NCBI RefSeq assembly: GCF_042453785.1
Contig: NC_091670.1
Location: forward strand, 34,607,501-34,671,500
DNA length: 64,000 bases
Origin: Malus domestica
Taxonomy: Eukaryota; Streptophyta; Magnoliopsida; Rosales; Rosaceae
Direction: 5' to 3'
Shown: piece after piece, positions 1 to 11,842 of the stretch
Layout: the number at the start of each line of letters is the position of its first letter
How positions within the stretch are numbered: position 1 is the first letter of the stretch
Notes under the pieces: generated by a model
Told to the model about the DNA's origin: nothing
The model's database searches: none
The model's input: only the letters and a program-made list of their open reading frames with translations
Program-made: the position numbers and the translations under genes

Positions 1-238
1 CATCTTTCTTTTCCAAATCTACTCTCATATAACATGTAACAGAATCCATAAACATTTATTTCGGGTAGATTACTTGGGTAATTTGTGATGGAAAAGAATC
101 CAACACACACTAAATAAATCCACTCACGCATTACTTTTACTAATCAAGTTGTCAACATGCAGTTACAAGCAAACAACCCTGATCTTTGAACAACATCATA
201 CAATTTAACTTTTCTAAGTCATTTGTACGATTTTTGTG

Positions 239-843
239 TTGTGAGGTTGTTAGTTTGGACTTTGGAAGACTTGATTGATGATTTTAGTTCAACTTTAAAT
301 GTTTATTTTCATTGTCTTTGATTCTAGTTAGAATGCTTATGTTATGATTGTATTGGATATGTTAAAATTTAAAATTTCAATGTTTTTCATTTTTTGAAAA
401 AAACAAAAAACAAAAAACCGAACCGAAAAAAATCGAAAAAAAAATGAACTGAACCGAACCAAACCGAAATTTCGGTTTGGTTTCGATTTTGGCAAAAAAC
501 CGAACCGATTTAAACCGAACCCACCCCTAGTTGTGAGGTTGTTAATTTGGACTTTGGAAGACTTGATTGATGATTTTAGTTCAACTTTAAATGTTTATTT
601 TCATTGTCTTTGATTCTAGTTAGAATGCTTATGTTATGATTGTATTGGATATATTAAAATTTAAAATTTCAATGTTTTTCATTTTTTGAAAAAAACAAAA
701 AACAAAAAACCGAAACCGAACCGAAACTGAACCGGAAAAAACCGAACCGAAAAAAACCGAAATAAAATGAATCGAACCGAAATTTCGGTTTGGTTTTGAT
801 TTTGGCAAAAAACCGAACCGATTTAAACCGAACCCACCCCTAG
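239..843. repeat. Two-copy tandem repeat, about 0.3 kb per unit
   Basis: Copy A is 239-530 and copy B is 531-843. Both start with TTGTGAGGTTGTTA and end with CCACCCCTAG. The second half of each unit is made of many short AACCGAA words around the self-complementary core AAACCGAAATTTCGGTTT. Copy B is longer because it has extra AACCGAA words. No coding potential is visible. It looks like a simple tandem duplication of a degenerate transposable-element end. Confidence 0.85.
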
Positions 844-2020
844 GACCAGGAGCATCTCAGTTCTCTTCAGCATCTCTTGTCTTGTGCTTAATCCGCTAAA
901 TGTGGTTATATTACTTAAAACAAAATTTGGGGGAAAATGTTGGATGAGCTGGTATTTTACTGAGTCCTTGTCTCCTTGAGAAGAGAGTAGACAATGGTGG
1001 AGGTGGAAAGGGACCCAACGTCAGGATATTCGAGAGGCCATCATTGTCCCAGTTGTTTGACTCATGGCACTCTACTTCTGTATTCCCTTTTGACCCTATA
1101 CTCCCCTACTCTTTATAGACCTGATGCCATCCTGAAAGATTACCTTCTGGCTCATGGCTACACAATATACTGTCGGCAAAAATGGCACATATTTTACAAT
1201 TTGTTAAACGTTTTATAGAGAAAAGCAGCATTTCACTACTAATCGCATTCATATTGTCTTAATTTTATTATTCGTGTATTTAATAAGTGTAGAGTATTTA
1301 CGCAAAAATCTTTAATGTAATTAAAAATGTAACCAATTAACATAAGTAGTATATAAGTTGTAATTATTTTGTAAGATGAACGATGTAGAACTTTTACTTT
1401 GTTCAATAAGATTACATTCTTCTCTTATTGTGCAACTTTTGTTTAAGTATAACATTTGGATAGAATAAAGGAAAAAGATTAAAGGGGTTAAAAAATAGAG
1501 ATGTGAAAAACAGAGTATGCAGAAATCATTAATGTTTTACTTTCCTGCATTAAGAATGTTAGCATTGGTTTTTCAACTAATGTTTGTATTTCTCTTCATA
1601 TAGCTTCTTTTGCGATTTTCCGAAAATGTTATTTTCCTGTCAAGGAATTTATTGGTTGAATGATTAAGAGCGTTTATCTTTATATATAAGATGCTGTGTT
1701 CGATTTCTTGTGAGTTTTCTCTTTCATTGGCAGGAGGATGCGAACAAACCAGTTTACAGGCCGCACAAATCTGTAACGAACTAGATGTGAGCTCCAGAAG
1801 CTTGCTAAGTAAGGATTCGTGCAATTTCCAAATAAATTGTGGAGGCCATGCTTCTGCATTGAAGAAACAGGTCTGGGGATATCCTGGGTTGAAACTAGGG
1901 TTCCTATTTGGATATAATCAAAGCCCATTTGCATAGAGTTCTTCCCTCTTCCGGCAAAATACCAAAAGGGCATATTTTGTGCGCTGGCTAGGGATTTAGA
2001 TGTGATATTCATATCCACAA
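844..2020. other. Gene-poor stretch with one weak terminal-exon candidate
   Basis: I recognise no gene here. The only exon-like signal is at 1734-1784 on the plus strand. A pyrimidine-rich tract and CAG precede a 16-codon open stretch reading EDANKPVYRPHKSVTN, then TAG. It could be the last exon of a gene whose other exons lie outside the window, but I find no matching upstream exon in 1-1690. Treat it as a guess. Confidence 0.2.
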
Positions 2021-2256
2021 AGGTGCGTTTGTTTGCCATCACCAGATTGGACTACTTATTAGTGTAGTTTCGTGTGTGTTACGCATATGCACCAAGTTTT
2101 ATGAGATTAAAAGGGACTTGCATCGGTTGATACCACGCTAAAAGGGACTTGCAGCTGAATCGAAATTGGGTTCTTTTGACCTCTATAGAGTAGGGAGGTT
2201 GTCTTTGTAAGTTCCCATTATCCTGCTTCTTAGCCCGATAATGCACCAAACGCTTC
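2021..2256. repeat. Possible MITE fragment
   Basis: The left edge (GGTGCGTTTGTTTGCC) and the reverse complement of the right edge (GAAGCGTTTGGTGC) are loosely inverted. In between there is no open frame of note and a short internal duplication of AAAAGGGACTTGCA. The terminal match is short, so the assignment is weak. Confidence 0.3.
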
Positions 2257-2676
2257 ATTAAATCAGTCCAGCGTAATTCTTGAAGCTAGTCCAGTGCAAC
2301 AAATGCACCCTAAATGCTTTTAGCCGTGTAACCTTTGATTTACTCAACCAAAAGGTCAAAAGTAAACAAGGGTAAGGGTGTGCATGAAGAGAAAACAGGC
2401 GTGCATCTCTCTGAAGCAAATTAGCACTGCTGAAATAGAGATTGCTTGCCAAAACCACTTTCGATTCTACCACCTTCCTTTTTTCTCAGTAAAAAAATAT
2501 ATTTTCAGTGTCTACCCCTTGAATTCTTGGAGAGTTTGATCTCTTTATCTCTTGCCAAGGCGGGCTTAAAACTCTGTATTCACAGCCACAATGTAGGTAA
2601 AAATTCAACCACCTATAAATCAGGTGAAAAGCTTTACAGTTTGAACTGCCACAATAGGCTACTGCACCGAGACCTC

Positions 2677-5600
2677 TCATCTTAGAACGACGTTCAACTT
2701 GCTCTGCACCAACTCTCTTACATTCCACTGCATACACATTTGAAACAGTTATGGAGGTGTGAATGCTCCTATGAAGGAAAGATATGATTACATCTTCTCG
2801 CTGTAATACTTACCTGCAACTTATTAATTTCATCATCTGTGAGCGAGCGTTCCATGGATCGATATGCAATTCTGTAGCAGTGACTGGTCATCCCTTTCTT
2901 GTTTGTGAAATTGTCTATCAATTGCACCTGGCAATGAGGGAGCAGGTATTTCAGTAAACGCATAACAACACTTCCAATATAGTATTGTCAGGTAATAGCG
3001 ATCACTTCACCAGACTCGACAGAGTAAGTTGGGGCAAAATACTTGATGAACAAATATCACACAGTGGTGGTAATCATAGATGAGATTTTCCATGAATGCG
3101 TACGAAAACTTCCAGACTTGGATTACAAATAACTTTCCAGGTGTAGGAATTATTCCACAGAACCATTTTAGTAAAGGTTGATATAGTTAATAAATATAGC
3201 AGTTCAGGTGTGGAGACGTTAAAAACTTTCAAATCTTTCAATTTTAAGCCACTTCAGTAGAAAATCATTTCAGAAAACTAGCTGCACTGAATAAGTCAAG
3301 TTAGAGCTGCTCTTTATTTCCAATAAACATCAAGGTTCAACCACAATGTTCAAAATCTACACCTCCAGTAAATTTATCAGTGAAAACAGCCATACCTCCT
3401 CTGCAAGATCTCCAGCAACTTCTCTAACAACTTCACATAAATTGTTTTCAGTGAAAGACTCGTTTATCCAAAAACTGACATCTTTGTAACAAGGAGGATA
3501 CTGAAACGAAAAGAAAGTTTATAAGAATTGTTAGCAAGCAGTAATTTACCCGCAGTAATTTACCCTAAAACCAATAGTTAGATCCACAAGCAACAAAATC
3601 TTAAGAAGCCATTTGTTTTTCAAGGCAATAAAAAAAATCCAGTCATACATAATCATTTCTTTGTTCTTTCTTTTACTGAAGAAAGTTGGGGTTCCACCAT
3701 AAAACCAATTGGCAATATGGGGAGTAGCCCAACCTCTTATAAGCCCATGCAAGGTCCCTCTTCCCATCAATGTGGGACTCATTCTCAATAGCATCATGGT
3801 TCAATTTTTGCTTTCTATCTTTTGATACAAGATATAACAAAAGGGCAGCACAAGCTCTAAGCATACGAGGACAGAGGGAGGGAGATCAAATATCTCACAA
3901 AACTATATCTTAATTTTACACAATAATACGTGACCAGAAAACTCAGTAACCAGAAAGTAAACATGCTAATTTCCTATGCAACAATACCTTGGAAAATGGC
4001 TTGAATTTGATTCCCAGCTGGCCACTTGAAAACTATATCCAAAATTGGATAATTAGATATAATGGATTAGAAAAATGCCAAGGACTTTAATACTTGCTTA
4101 TTTCACTTGTCAAGACTTAAAATTGAGCAAATGGAACATATCTAAAAAAAGAGAGGGGAAAAATCATATTTAACGGATTGAGGAACCACCTGAGAGGTGA
4201 ATCTCTCATCAGTTGACCAGAAAAGCCGAATATCAGGGATGTCAAATAAAACCATTGCAAGCCGTTCCAGTCCAAGTCCAAAAGCCCAAGCAACGTTGTC
4301 TGTTTTGCCACTTCTCCTCAATATTTCTTGTTCTGTCACCCCACAACCCAAAACCTCCAACCATTTTTCCTGGTATTGTATTCAACATTTATAAAATTGA
4401 TTTAATGCTAAAAATATTCATGCCTCCAAGCAGCAATTGAAAAGTATGAAAAGGGGTTTCAAAGCATGAATTGTAACAACAGAAAACTTTCCTAAACATA
4501 AGAACCACGACTTATAACAGTGGCCACTAGTTCAATGTGAGATTTGATTATCAACAGGTGTCCCAGTTCAAAGCAAGTCAAAAGCACTAGTTGGATATGA
4601 ACAGAAATAATCAACAATGGAAACAGTCAGAATAGAAAGTATCTCCAAGAAATTGCATAGATATATTTTTGATAAATTTTACTTTTATTACTTTTTCATC
4701 TACAGAATAGAAAGGGGCGCAAGGGTCACTACATGTAATCTAGGATAGCTATCAAGTTTAATCTAGCGTAAACACCTACTTGCACTCTAGAACTCCCAGA
4801 TCTCACAGGCAGCAGATAAAGACAAAATCATACTGGCAACTAATATACTACAAAGAAACACTAAATTTAATCCAACAGTTGGTTTCAGATTTGGATGATT
4901 TTGGGTAGACCTGATCTCTGAGAGAAGACCTAAAAGATAGAAAGTTAGAATCGTTGAGATACATTAAGGAGTGGGCCAAACAAAAATGTGTGTCAAAAGT
5001 GTGTGTCCCAGGATCCTAACTCATATGTATCAGAAATAGCATGAAGTAGATTCACAATCCACAAAGAAACACGGAATTTTGTTTCGTGTCCCAAAATGAT
5101 CAGTGTCAGTAGTATACCTGAAAAAATATCTCAAGTTCAAATGATGGGTTGGTAAATGGGAAATATGTATCAACCCAGCGCATTTCCACAGAACCTGAAA
5201 ATTTCAATCTGATAAACTTAGATGTTCCAAAACAACTGTATCAATCCACCAAAAAAAATAAATTGTATCATATAACAAATAAACAAACAAATTAAATAAA
5301 ATTAAGAAAACACTTGAAGAATTTTTTAAGCAAATAAAACTCCATATGCTTAATAGCTATTTGTTGAATGCTAAAGCACTCAAATGGCACACCAAATTAC
5401 AGCTTGCCTAGGAGATACGAAGCACAGTGGTTCAAGATAGATTTTACCAAATAAGTGGCGTGCCAATCCCTCTAGACATTTCTTTAAATCTCCAGCAGCA
5501 TAAGATGTGCCATCTGTCCCAGAAGCCTCCCAATCTTGTGGAGAAAAAACACGGACACCTTCCATCTATATGGGCAGGAAATAAATTCATTCGTTCAGGC

Positions 5601-7049
5601 AGAATTCCAATAAGCTAAGCAGCATTGAAGTCTTATTCTAAGCATTAGAGATAAGAAACCTGATGGAACACAGGGTAATGTGTTGAGTCAATGGAATCCC
5701 TACGGTACACATCTCCTGTTACAAGGAAATGAGTATGTCCTCTTCTCAATATTTCTGCCTGATGAGCACTTGTATGACACCTCAAAACGGTTTGAGAGTC
5801 AATATAGTACGTATCATTATAACTTCGACTTACATGATCAGCAGGAACCAAAACATCGTCAAAATTCTGAAAGAATTGAAATTTGATTCACTGTCAAGAA
5901 GTAAGTCACAGGGTTCTTACAATCTTAGAAGGATAAAAGAGCACTGCAATAACACATATTTACTATTCTTCTTTTATGAAAAATGCATGACTTAATTAAT
6001 GAGGTTAACAATCCAGAAACGAACCTAGGAGATATGAATGATAAATGCTATAAACTAAAGATTCTTGTCCCCTTCATTTGGTGTATTTCATGGCCCAATT
6101 TTTAAAATAAAATCAAGTTCGTACCTCTTTCACAGAGACAATTGGGCAAAGATTATCAAACTTATCGAACTGATTTGAGTAATTGGTGTCGAAATACTCA
6201 TATATTGCATTCTTCAAAATCCCAAGTGGGTGCTGATCTCTTCTGTGGAGTTGCAGTCCAAGCTTTGCAAAAATTGTATCCGGTACATTGTTTGTGGGGT
6301 CATCCCTCAGCACATCTACAAACCCATAATCCAAAACTATCAAGCCACTAACAAATCCTTCAGAAAACCAAGTCTGCAACTTTCCAATTGCACATATCCG
6401 ACAGAGCATCAAAAGCAACAGATGATGAGAATTCTAACATGCTTTGAAATGTTTGTTAGACTTAGGCCATCAAACAGACACCCGGAAACAAGTATTCCAG
6501 AGTGCAATGGATTTATGTGAGATACAATTCTCTAACAAGTATACAAAACAAAATGCAAAACTTTTCAACCAACCAAATTGCATTACGAACAAAATATACT
6601 GCAGAAGTTAATGAATAATAGAATAAATGGACTAACCAAAGTTGTAAAAACTTAAAACCAATTCAAATATTACAATTTCACAAAAAACTACTACTTATGG
6701 AACGAAGAAATTCCACAGTTTCAGGTTGTAGAAATGCAAACCAAGTACAAAAATTTCACCACCACTGCAAACCCAATACAGAAAAACAACAAAAATATCA
6801 AAAACGAGAGCAACCCAGATGAGGGAAATGGTCAAAGTTACCATCTTTAGCAATCTTGACGCCGCCCAGCTCGAGCACGGAAGCCACCGGCTGCCTCCAT
6901 TTCTTGTTGTGAAGCTTATCGGAGGAAAGAGCTGTAGAGGAAGAAGAGAAGGGCAGGCAGAAAGTGAAGCTTCTGAGGCAAGCTGTGCGGAGAGAAGGTG
7001 AGGTTTTGGAGAAGAGAGTGGTCTGCGCAAATGAGAGGGCCGTTGCCAT
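2677..7049 (-). CDS. Phenylalanyl-tRNA synthetase, chloroplast/mitochondrial
   Basis: Attaches phenylalanine to tRNA-Phe in plastids and mitochondria. It is the monomeric organellar class II type. Exons (minus strand, first to last): 6842-7049, 6125-6315, 5660-5866, 5448-5565, 5118-5194, 4190-4369, 3988-4032, 3396-3500, 2814-2927, 2677-2727. All introns are GT-AG, and phases join without a break to give 431 residues, close to the plant family. Residues 1-60 are rich in Ser, Thr and Leu, as in a transit peptide. The catalytic core includes [17 protein letters not shown] (about 186-202) and motif 3 [16 protein letters not shown] (about 298-313). A ferredoxin-fold anticodon-binding domain ends the protein (about 340-431), with [17 protein letters not shown] inside it. 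The start at 7049 is the first ATG of the targeting-peptide frame. The family equivalent in Arabidopsis is At3g58140 (recall). Confidence 0.95.
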
Positions 7050-7184
7050 TCTCGTTGGGACTGGAGAGAGCTGTGCGTGGCAGAGTCTCCGTACTCTTAT
7101 CGATGATTTGGGGCTTTGCCTTTGTGTTTTTTTTTGGTTTCTTTCTTGAATTTATTTGTCTCGGGTCGGAATTTGGGTTTGAAA

Positions 7185-7208
7185 AGCCCAACCTCGCAGC
7201 TAGGCCCA
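7185..7208 (-). promoter_or_regulatory. Two site II elements upstream of the PheRS gene
   Basis: Read on the minus strand, TGGGCC (7203-7208) and TGGGCT (7185-7190) lie about 135-160 bases upstream of the PheRS start codon. Paired TGGGCY elements are a known feature of plant genes for organellar and ribosomal housekeeping proteins. Function here is inferred from position only. Confidence 0.4.
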
Positions 7209-8231
7209 AATCCACTGATGTAATTTCAAACCTCGATGCTTGTTTTGAATGTTCCTTAGCTAAGTTTATTATGCTGTTGTAAAGTTTGAATTTCAAACTA
7301 GCGTGTACATAGGGTATTTCAAACCCACTGATGTAATCTCTATGATTTTATAAATACAAGCGACCCTTGATTGAAGGGGTGTGCAAAAACTAACTGAAAA
7401 CCTAGCCGGCTAAAGTTTTACATACTGTTCCACTAATAGTATGTTCACAAAACGATAACTTTTCTCGTTTATTGATAGATATATTGTACATGACTGATTG
7501 GTACGATTGTAACTGTGATTTGATACGAACGCAATTGGGATAAATATTTTCTCTTCATCGGCAAAATAATATAGTTCGTAATAGTTAGACTCAAGACCTA
7601 TTTACACACAAGTAGAGATTAAAACGCTAGTAAACCAATTCGTCATTGGCATGGAGTATGCTTTAAATTTGATTAATTCATGAGAATCGTACCTAATATT
7701 AATCAAACCAAAATTAATACCGATAGTATTAGTGGCTTCGTTGCCCTCAGTTGGTCTCAGTTGGTATAGATGTTGATTGCATAAAATGTTTTGGTCCAGT
7801 TAATACTAGACTCTCTAGATTTGTACTTTCTGAATAGACTTAGAGAAGAAAGACCACTTTGCTTGATTACGTTTCCAACTAATTGTATAATTATATTGTG
7901 TATCATGTCGTGTTTCTGACATACTGAAAAATGCATATGACATTTTCATCATCGTATGCTCATTCATTGGATGTCAAAACGAATACTTCTTTATTTTATT
8001 TTAAGTTGGAAATAAACAATCAGTGAACCTCAACACCAAAAAGAACAAACAGTGCAGAAATTAGAGGAGGATTCAACTGCGAAAAACAAAACGATCACTG
8101 AACCTCAACTGTTACATTGCAAAGAAAAACAAGAAATTAAAAACCATTCCCGCTGGCAGTCATCCACAATGCAATAGTTAAAAAAACAAAAATAAAGAGT
8201 AGATCTTACTTGCATTGTCACGTTCTAAAGC
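7209..8231. other. Intergenic region with serpin 3'-flank repeat
   Basis: No gene is seen. The segment 7741-7900, downstream of serpin 1, contains TTGGTATAGATGTTGATTGC, then ATAAAATGTTTTGGTCCAG and a TTAATACTAGACTCT block. Matching blocks occur downstream of the second serpin (18395-18470), and a third copy without a gene lies at about 31040-31100. It is therefore the 3' flank of a duplicated serpin unit. Confidence 0.5.
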
Positions 8232-9482
8232 TCATTCTTTTAACGGATTGAGAACATGACCAATGAACAGAACCGTTCCAGTCACTTCCTCTCTGACTAT
8301 AAACATAAACGGGTGATCAGCCACAAAGTTTATCGTTTTCGGTATAAATGGTTCATCATCACCATCCGCTTCATCGTCAAAGTCGCAAAGAGAAACAGCT
8401 GCAGCTTCTGTGCCTTTTTCATCAACTTCAATGAAGGATTTGTGAATTATTTTGGCCTTATCTATACGTGACTCCACCATCCCTGTCAAATCACCTTCAC
8501 CATTGAAAGGAAACACCAATCCTACATCCATGAGAACTTTAGAAGCTTCAAAGCCGGAGCTAATCTTAAACCTTGGGATTACAAAGGCACCAACCGCGAC
8601 TCTAGTTTCAGGGCGATGACGATCTAAGAAATCAGGCTCGGAACAAACTCTCTCAACAAAAGCTGGGAGCCCATCTTTCGCATCAGGAAGTAACAAGTAC
8701 ATACAAAATTGCCTCTCATTGTCTTCGCCTTGTTCGTAAGGAAGCTTCGAGACCTTGAAGCCGTCAAAGGCTTTTACAAACTGGTAATCGTAGCTTCTCA
8801 TGAAGCGCGCCTCAACAGAAGTACCGTCAAGAAGGTGGAAGTAGTCCTCTTCTAGTGTCTCCGATGTATCAAACGGGTCACTCCAATCTGCTTTAAAGTG
8901 TAAAGCATTTGAAAATATAAGCCTGGTATTGGTTTGGACTGTCCCAGGAGCAAGAACCTCAGTGATAAGGCCCTTCGTCGCCTTTTCAGCCCATGAGTTC
9001 ACTTCGGCTCTCGCTTCCTCAGGGTTGGTTTTAAAGTTAACTTGTTTTATAGCCGCCTTGTGAACTGTGTCCACAACCTCTTTGAAAGAAGGTTTGATGG
9101 GGAGAGATTCCTGAACCCAAAGGCCATTGGCAAAGTTCAGGCAAGGACCACCTCTAGCGGATCCGTCTGCGAAGATTAGAGGGACAAGATGGGAGGCGAG
9201 GGAGTTGAGTTGGTCGGTGGAGTTGGACTTGAGGAAAGAGAGCAACTGCTCCTTCGTGGGACCCTTCGACCCTGCCGTCAACAGCCACAACACAACCTGA
9301 ATGGACAGCGGCGAGTACACCATGTTTTTGTCTTTGCCTTCAGTGGTGAGCAGTTGCTTGGTAATTCTTAGTGCAACATCGGTTAGGTCGCTGATAGAAT
9401 TTTTGAGATCCATTCTTTGGGCAGGGAGGGAGGTGAAAGTGCTTGATCGATCGTTATTTGGGAGAGGAGAGACACCAGGCAA
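8232..9482 (-). CDS. Serpin with an acidic reactive-centre loop
   Basis: Serine protease inhibitor fold (serpin clade of plants), expected to trap a protease through its exposed loop. The single exon gives 416 residues. A second in-frame ATG at 9413 gives 393 residues and matches the usual plant serpin N-terminus. I keep 9482 because a TATA-like box at 9554-9561 would place transcription start upstream of it. Visible landmarks are [19 protein letters not shown] near the N-terminus, the hinge [10 protein letters not shown], and the C-terminal [18 protein letters not shown] and FIGHVLNPLKE. The loop after the hinge reads LCDFDDEADGDDEPFIPK. By hinge spacing the P1 residue falls on Glu/Asp, unlike the Arg or small residues common in plant serpins. 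No intron is seen, although several plant serpin genes have one (recall), so a retroposed origin is possible. Confidence 0.9.
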   Translation of the reverse strand: MPGVSPLPNNDRSSTFTSLPAQRMDLKNSISDLTDVALRITKQLLTTEGKDKNMVYSPLSIQVVLWLLTAGSKGPTKEQLLSFLKSNSTDQLNSLASHLVPLIFADGSARGGPCLNFANGLWVQESLPIKPSFKEVVDTVHKAAIKQVNFKTNPEEARAEVNSWAEKATKGLITEVLAPGTVQTNTRLIFSNALHFKADWSDPFDTSETLEEDYFHLLDGTSVEARFMRSYDYQFVKAFDGFKVSKLPYEQGEDNERQFCMYLLLPDAKDGLPAFVERVCSEPDFLDRHRPETRVAVGAFVIPRFKISSGFEASKVLMDVGLVFPFNGEGDLTGMVESRIDKAKIIHKSFIEVDEKGTEAAAVSLCDFDDEADGDDEPFIPKTINFVADHPFMFIVREEVTGTVLFIGHVLNPLKE

Positions 9483-9553
9483 GTGGGAGAGGAGAGATAA
9501 ATATTCAACCCTAAAACACTCACGGCTGTATTGTAAAGTAACCCATTAGGCTT

Positions 9554-9561
9554 CTTATATA
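9554..9561 (-). promoter_or_regulatory. TATA-like box of serpin 1
   Basis: TATATAAG on the minus strand lies 72 bases before the ATG at 9482 and about 140 bases before the in-frame ATG at 9413. The spacing fits a TSS near 9525-9530, so both ATGs would be in the mRNA. Confidence 0.4.
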
Positions 9562-9790
9562 GGAAGAAAATCATGGACCTTGGGAGGTGGAAGTCCATAT
9601 ATCAAGAATATTTAGGACTTAGGAGTTTGTATTCGATTGGAATTCTGAGACATTTTAATTTTTTTTAATAAATTTAGGGGTATTTAATTAGGATTTTAAG
9701 TAATTTTTTGAAATTCAATCAGAATTTTATAATAGCTTTTTTTATTTGAACAAATGATGTTATCTATACCAATGGGAATGAGAATGGGCT

Positions 9791-10340
9791 TAAGGGTGGT
9801 TTGGAAGTGAGGTGCTTAAAAAAAAAGGAAAACTAATGAAAAGGGCTTGAAAACTTTGAGTTTTAATGATAAGGACAAAATAAAGGGTAAAGTGAATAGT
9901 ACCAGGATTGACTTTTTAGTGTAAAAATGTGGTTTTTCGTTAAAGTGAACAGTACCAGGTGCTTTTCGTTAAAGTTCCCTAAAAAAAAAAGCACCCATGA
10001 AAAAAAAGCTGTGAGGGTTTTAGGTGTTTAGTAAACTGAAAAAAAGGCTTATTTTGGAAGCTGCTGTGAGAATAAGCTGAAATAAAAGGAAAAAGCTGAA
10101 GCTGCTATTTGCAGCTTTGAAAAACTGGTTTTTTTTCAAAGCACACGGAGCTACAGTGCTCCTTTAATGAAAAGACCCACTATCAGACTGTTTTTTTTTT
10201 TTTTTTTCCAAAAGCACTTTTATAAAAAAGTTTACCAAACACTCTGCTGATTTATTTCACAGCCGTTTATTCTCACAGCACAACCGCTTATTCTCACAAC
10301 AGCTTTTTTTCAAAGCACAGTAATACCAAACCAGCCCTTA
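9791..10340. mobile_element. Non-autonomous TIR element, about 550 bp
   Basis: The left end TAAGGGTGGTTTGG and the reverse complement of the right end (TAAGGGCTGGTTTGG) are near-identical inverted termini. The interior is A/T-rich, with AAAGCTGAAGCTGC and TTCTCACAGCA words arranged on either side of a centre, and it holds no open frame. A second short repeat (9830-9985) sits inside it, flanked by A runs. I cannot fix a target-site duplication. Confidence 0.6.
9830..9985. repeat. Short dispersed repeat, copy 1
   Basis: Contains AATAGTACC, GACTTTTTAGTGTAAAAAT, GTTTTTCGTTAAAGTGAAC and CTTTTCGTTAAAGTTCCC. A second copy with the same order of blocks is at 28960-29085. I associate this repeat with apple and pear genomes (recall). 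It is the main pointer to the host lineage. Confidence 0.7.
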
Positions 10341-10364
10341 GTCTCACAATGAGCTAGCAATAAT

Positions 10365-10450
10365 GTGGTTCAAATTCGCGCGAGAATCGAACATAAGACA
10401 TCTCACTTACAAGTGAGGAGGAATATCACTAAACCGTTGTACTAAGTGGC
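10365..10450 (-). repeat. tRNA-like SINE fragment
   Basis: On the minus strand the segment starts GCCACTTAGTACAACGG, which resembles a pol III A box (TTAGTACAACGG). About 45 bases on it has TGTTCGATTCTCG, which resembles a B box. The spacing fits a tRNA-derived SINE head. A more degenerate copy is at 10577-10612, and both are followed by similar TGTATTCACTTAG-type sequence, so the pair may come from a local duplication. Confidence 0.45.
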
Positions 10451-10916
10451 TTAAAATAGTTTATTAAAATCCAAGTGTATTCAATTAAGATTTTAAACAA
10501 AGTATATAACATTTTAGGTGTATTCACTTAGGAATTTATTTTAAGGAATTTTAAAACTTTGAGGAATTTATTTAACAAGTGAAGATGAATACTACTAAAC
10601 CATAGTACTAATTGATTTATTAAATAGTTTATTAAAATCTTTAGAAATCCGGGTGTATACAATTAGGCTTGTAAACAAGTTTATAATATTCAAGGTGTAT
10701 TCACTTAGTAATTTATTTAAAAATAAATAAATGTTGAGGAATTTAAGACAATTGGAGAGATTCGAGCAAATTGAATCAAAATTTTACATGCAATATCTAC
10801 AAATCAATTGAATTATGTTAAATTTTATTTTGTTTGGAAGATTTATTTATTTAAATATATTTTTATTTATTTACTTTGTTGTATATTAATTCATGTTATT
10901 ACTTTTCCTACAAAAA
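10451..10916. other. A/T-rich repeat debris
   Basis: Partial duplication: blocks around AGGTGTATTCACTTAGGAAT occur near 10515 and again near 10690. No gene or clear element boundary is seen. Confidence 0.4.
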
Positions 10917-11222
10917 AAAGCCTTATTTTTCTTTTTAATATCAAAAAGAGTTTTAAGAGCATCTCCAAGGTACGGGAGATATAGGACTCTCCAAGGTAAG
11001 GGAGATTTAGGACTCACATCTTATTTTGTTGTTTTGGGGGGGGGGGGGGGGGGGGGGGGGCAAAGCCTTATTTTTCTTTTTTATATCAAAAAGAGTTTTA
11101 AGAGCATCTCCAAGGTATGGGAGATATAGGACTCTCCAAGGTAAGGGAGATTTAGGACTCTCCAAGGTAAGGGAGATTTAGGACTCATATCTTATTTGTT
11201 TTTTTTTTGGTGGGGGGGGAGG
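10917..11222. repeat. Tandem duplication with a 25-base G run
   Basis: Copy A (10917-11060) and copy B (11061-11222) both begin AAAGCCTTATTTTTC. They carry repeated CTCCAAGGTAAGGGAGAT and TTAGGACTC units. Copy A ends in an uninterrupted run of 25 G (11036-11060), and copy B ends in a shorter run near 11210-11219. The run length may be unreliable in the assembly. Confidence 0.8.
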
Positions 11223-11345
11223 CTACAATTTAACGTATGGGCCAAAATATAAGAATAACATAAAAAATAGAAACAAATCTCAACTAATGTCTTTTTTTTA
11301 TGTACACTGTGGGAGTGTGCTAATTATATGATTTTGTACCTATTT

Positions 11346-11842
11346 TATAAATCCTAGAAGATTATGTATAGAAATTCTTCGAGATATAGAAGATCTTTAC
11401 TTGTACAACTTAGAGAGTAAGTTTTTTTTCTCCCTTAATAGTATAAATAAGGAAACCAATTTCTTTAAGGACAAGGAAACCTAAATCTCAACAAAATAAA
11501 ATCCTTATCAGATCAATCTAATTTTCTTTTCTTTTTCTGTTTTTCCAACATCTCCTCAAAGTCATAGGATTGGCGCTATATAATGCTTACATATAAATCC
11601 TAGTAGATTATGTATAGAAATTCTTCGAGATATAGAAGATCTTTACTTGTACAACTTGGAGAGTAAGTTTTTTTTCTCCCTTAATAGTATAAATAAGGAA
11701 ACCAATTTCTTTAAGGACAAGGAAACCTAAATCTCAACAAAATAAAATCCTTATCAGATCAATCTAATTTTCTTTTCTTTTTCTGTTTTTCCAACATCTC
11801 CTCAAAGTCATAGGATTGGCGCTATATAATGCCTACATATAT
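11346..11842. repeat. Direct tandem duplication, 246-bp period
   Basis: Copy A is 11346-11591 and copy B is 11592-11842. They match almost base for base, sharing TATAAATCCTAG, GAGATATAGAAGATC, AACAAAATAAAATCC and CATAGGATTGGCGC. The only clear differences are single bases, so the duplication is recent. Content looks like the end of an LTR or of a TRIM element. No coding frame is seen. Confidence 0.85.

Noticed and set aside
994-1218. 74-codon plus-strand open frame
   Set aside because: No recognisable domain, no splice or promoter context, and length expected by chance.
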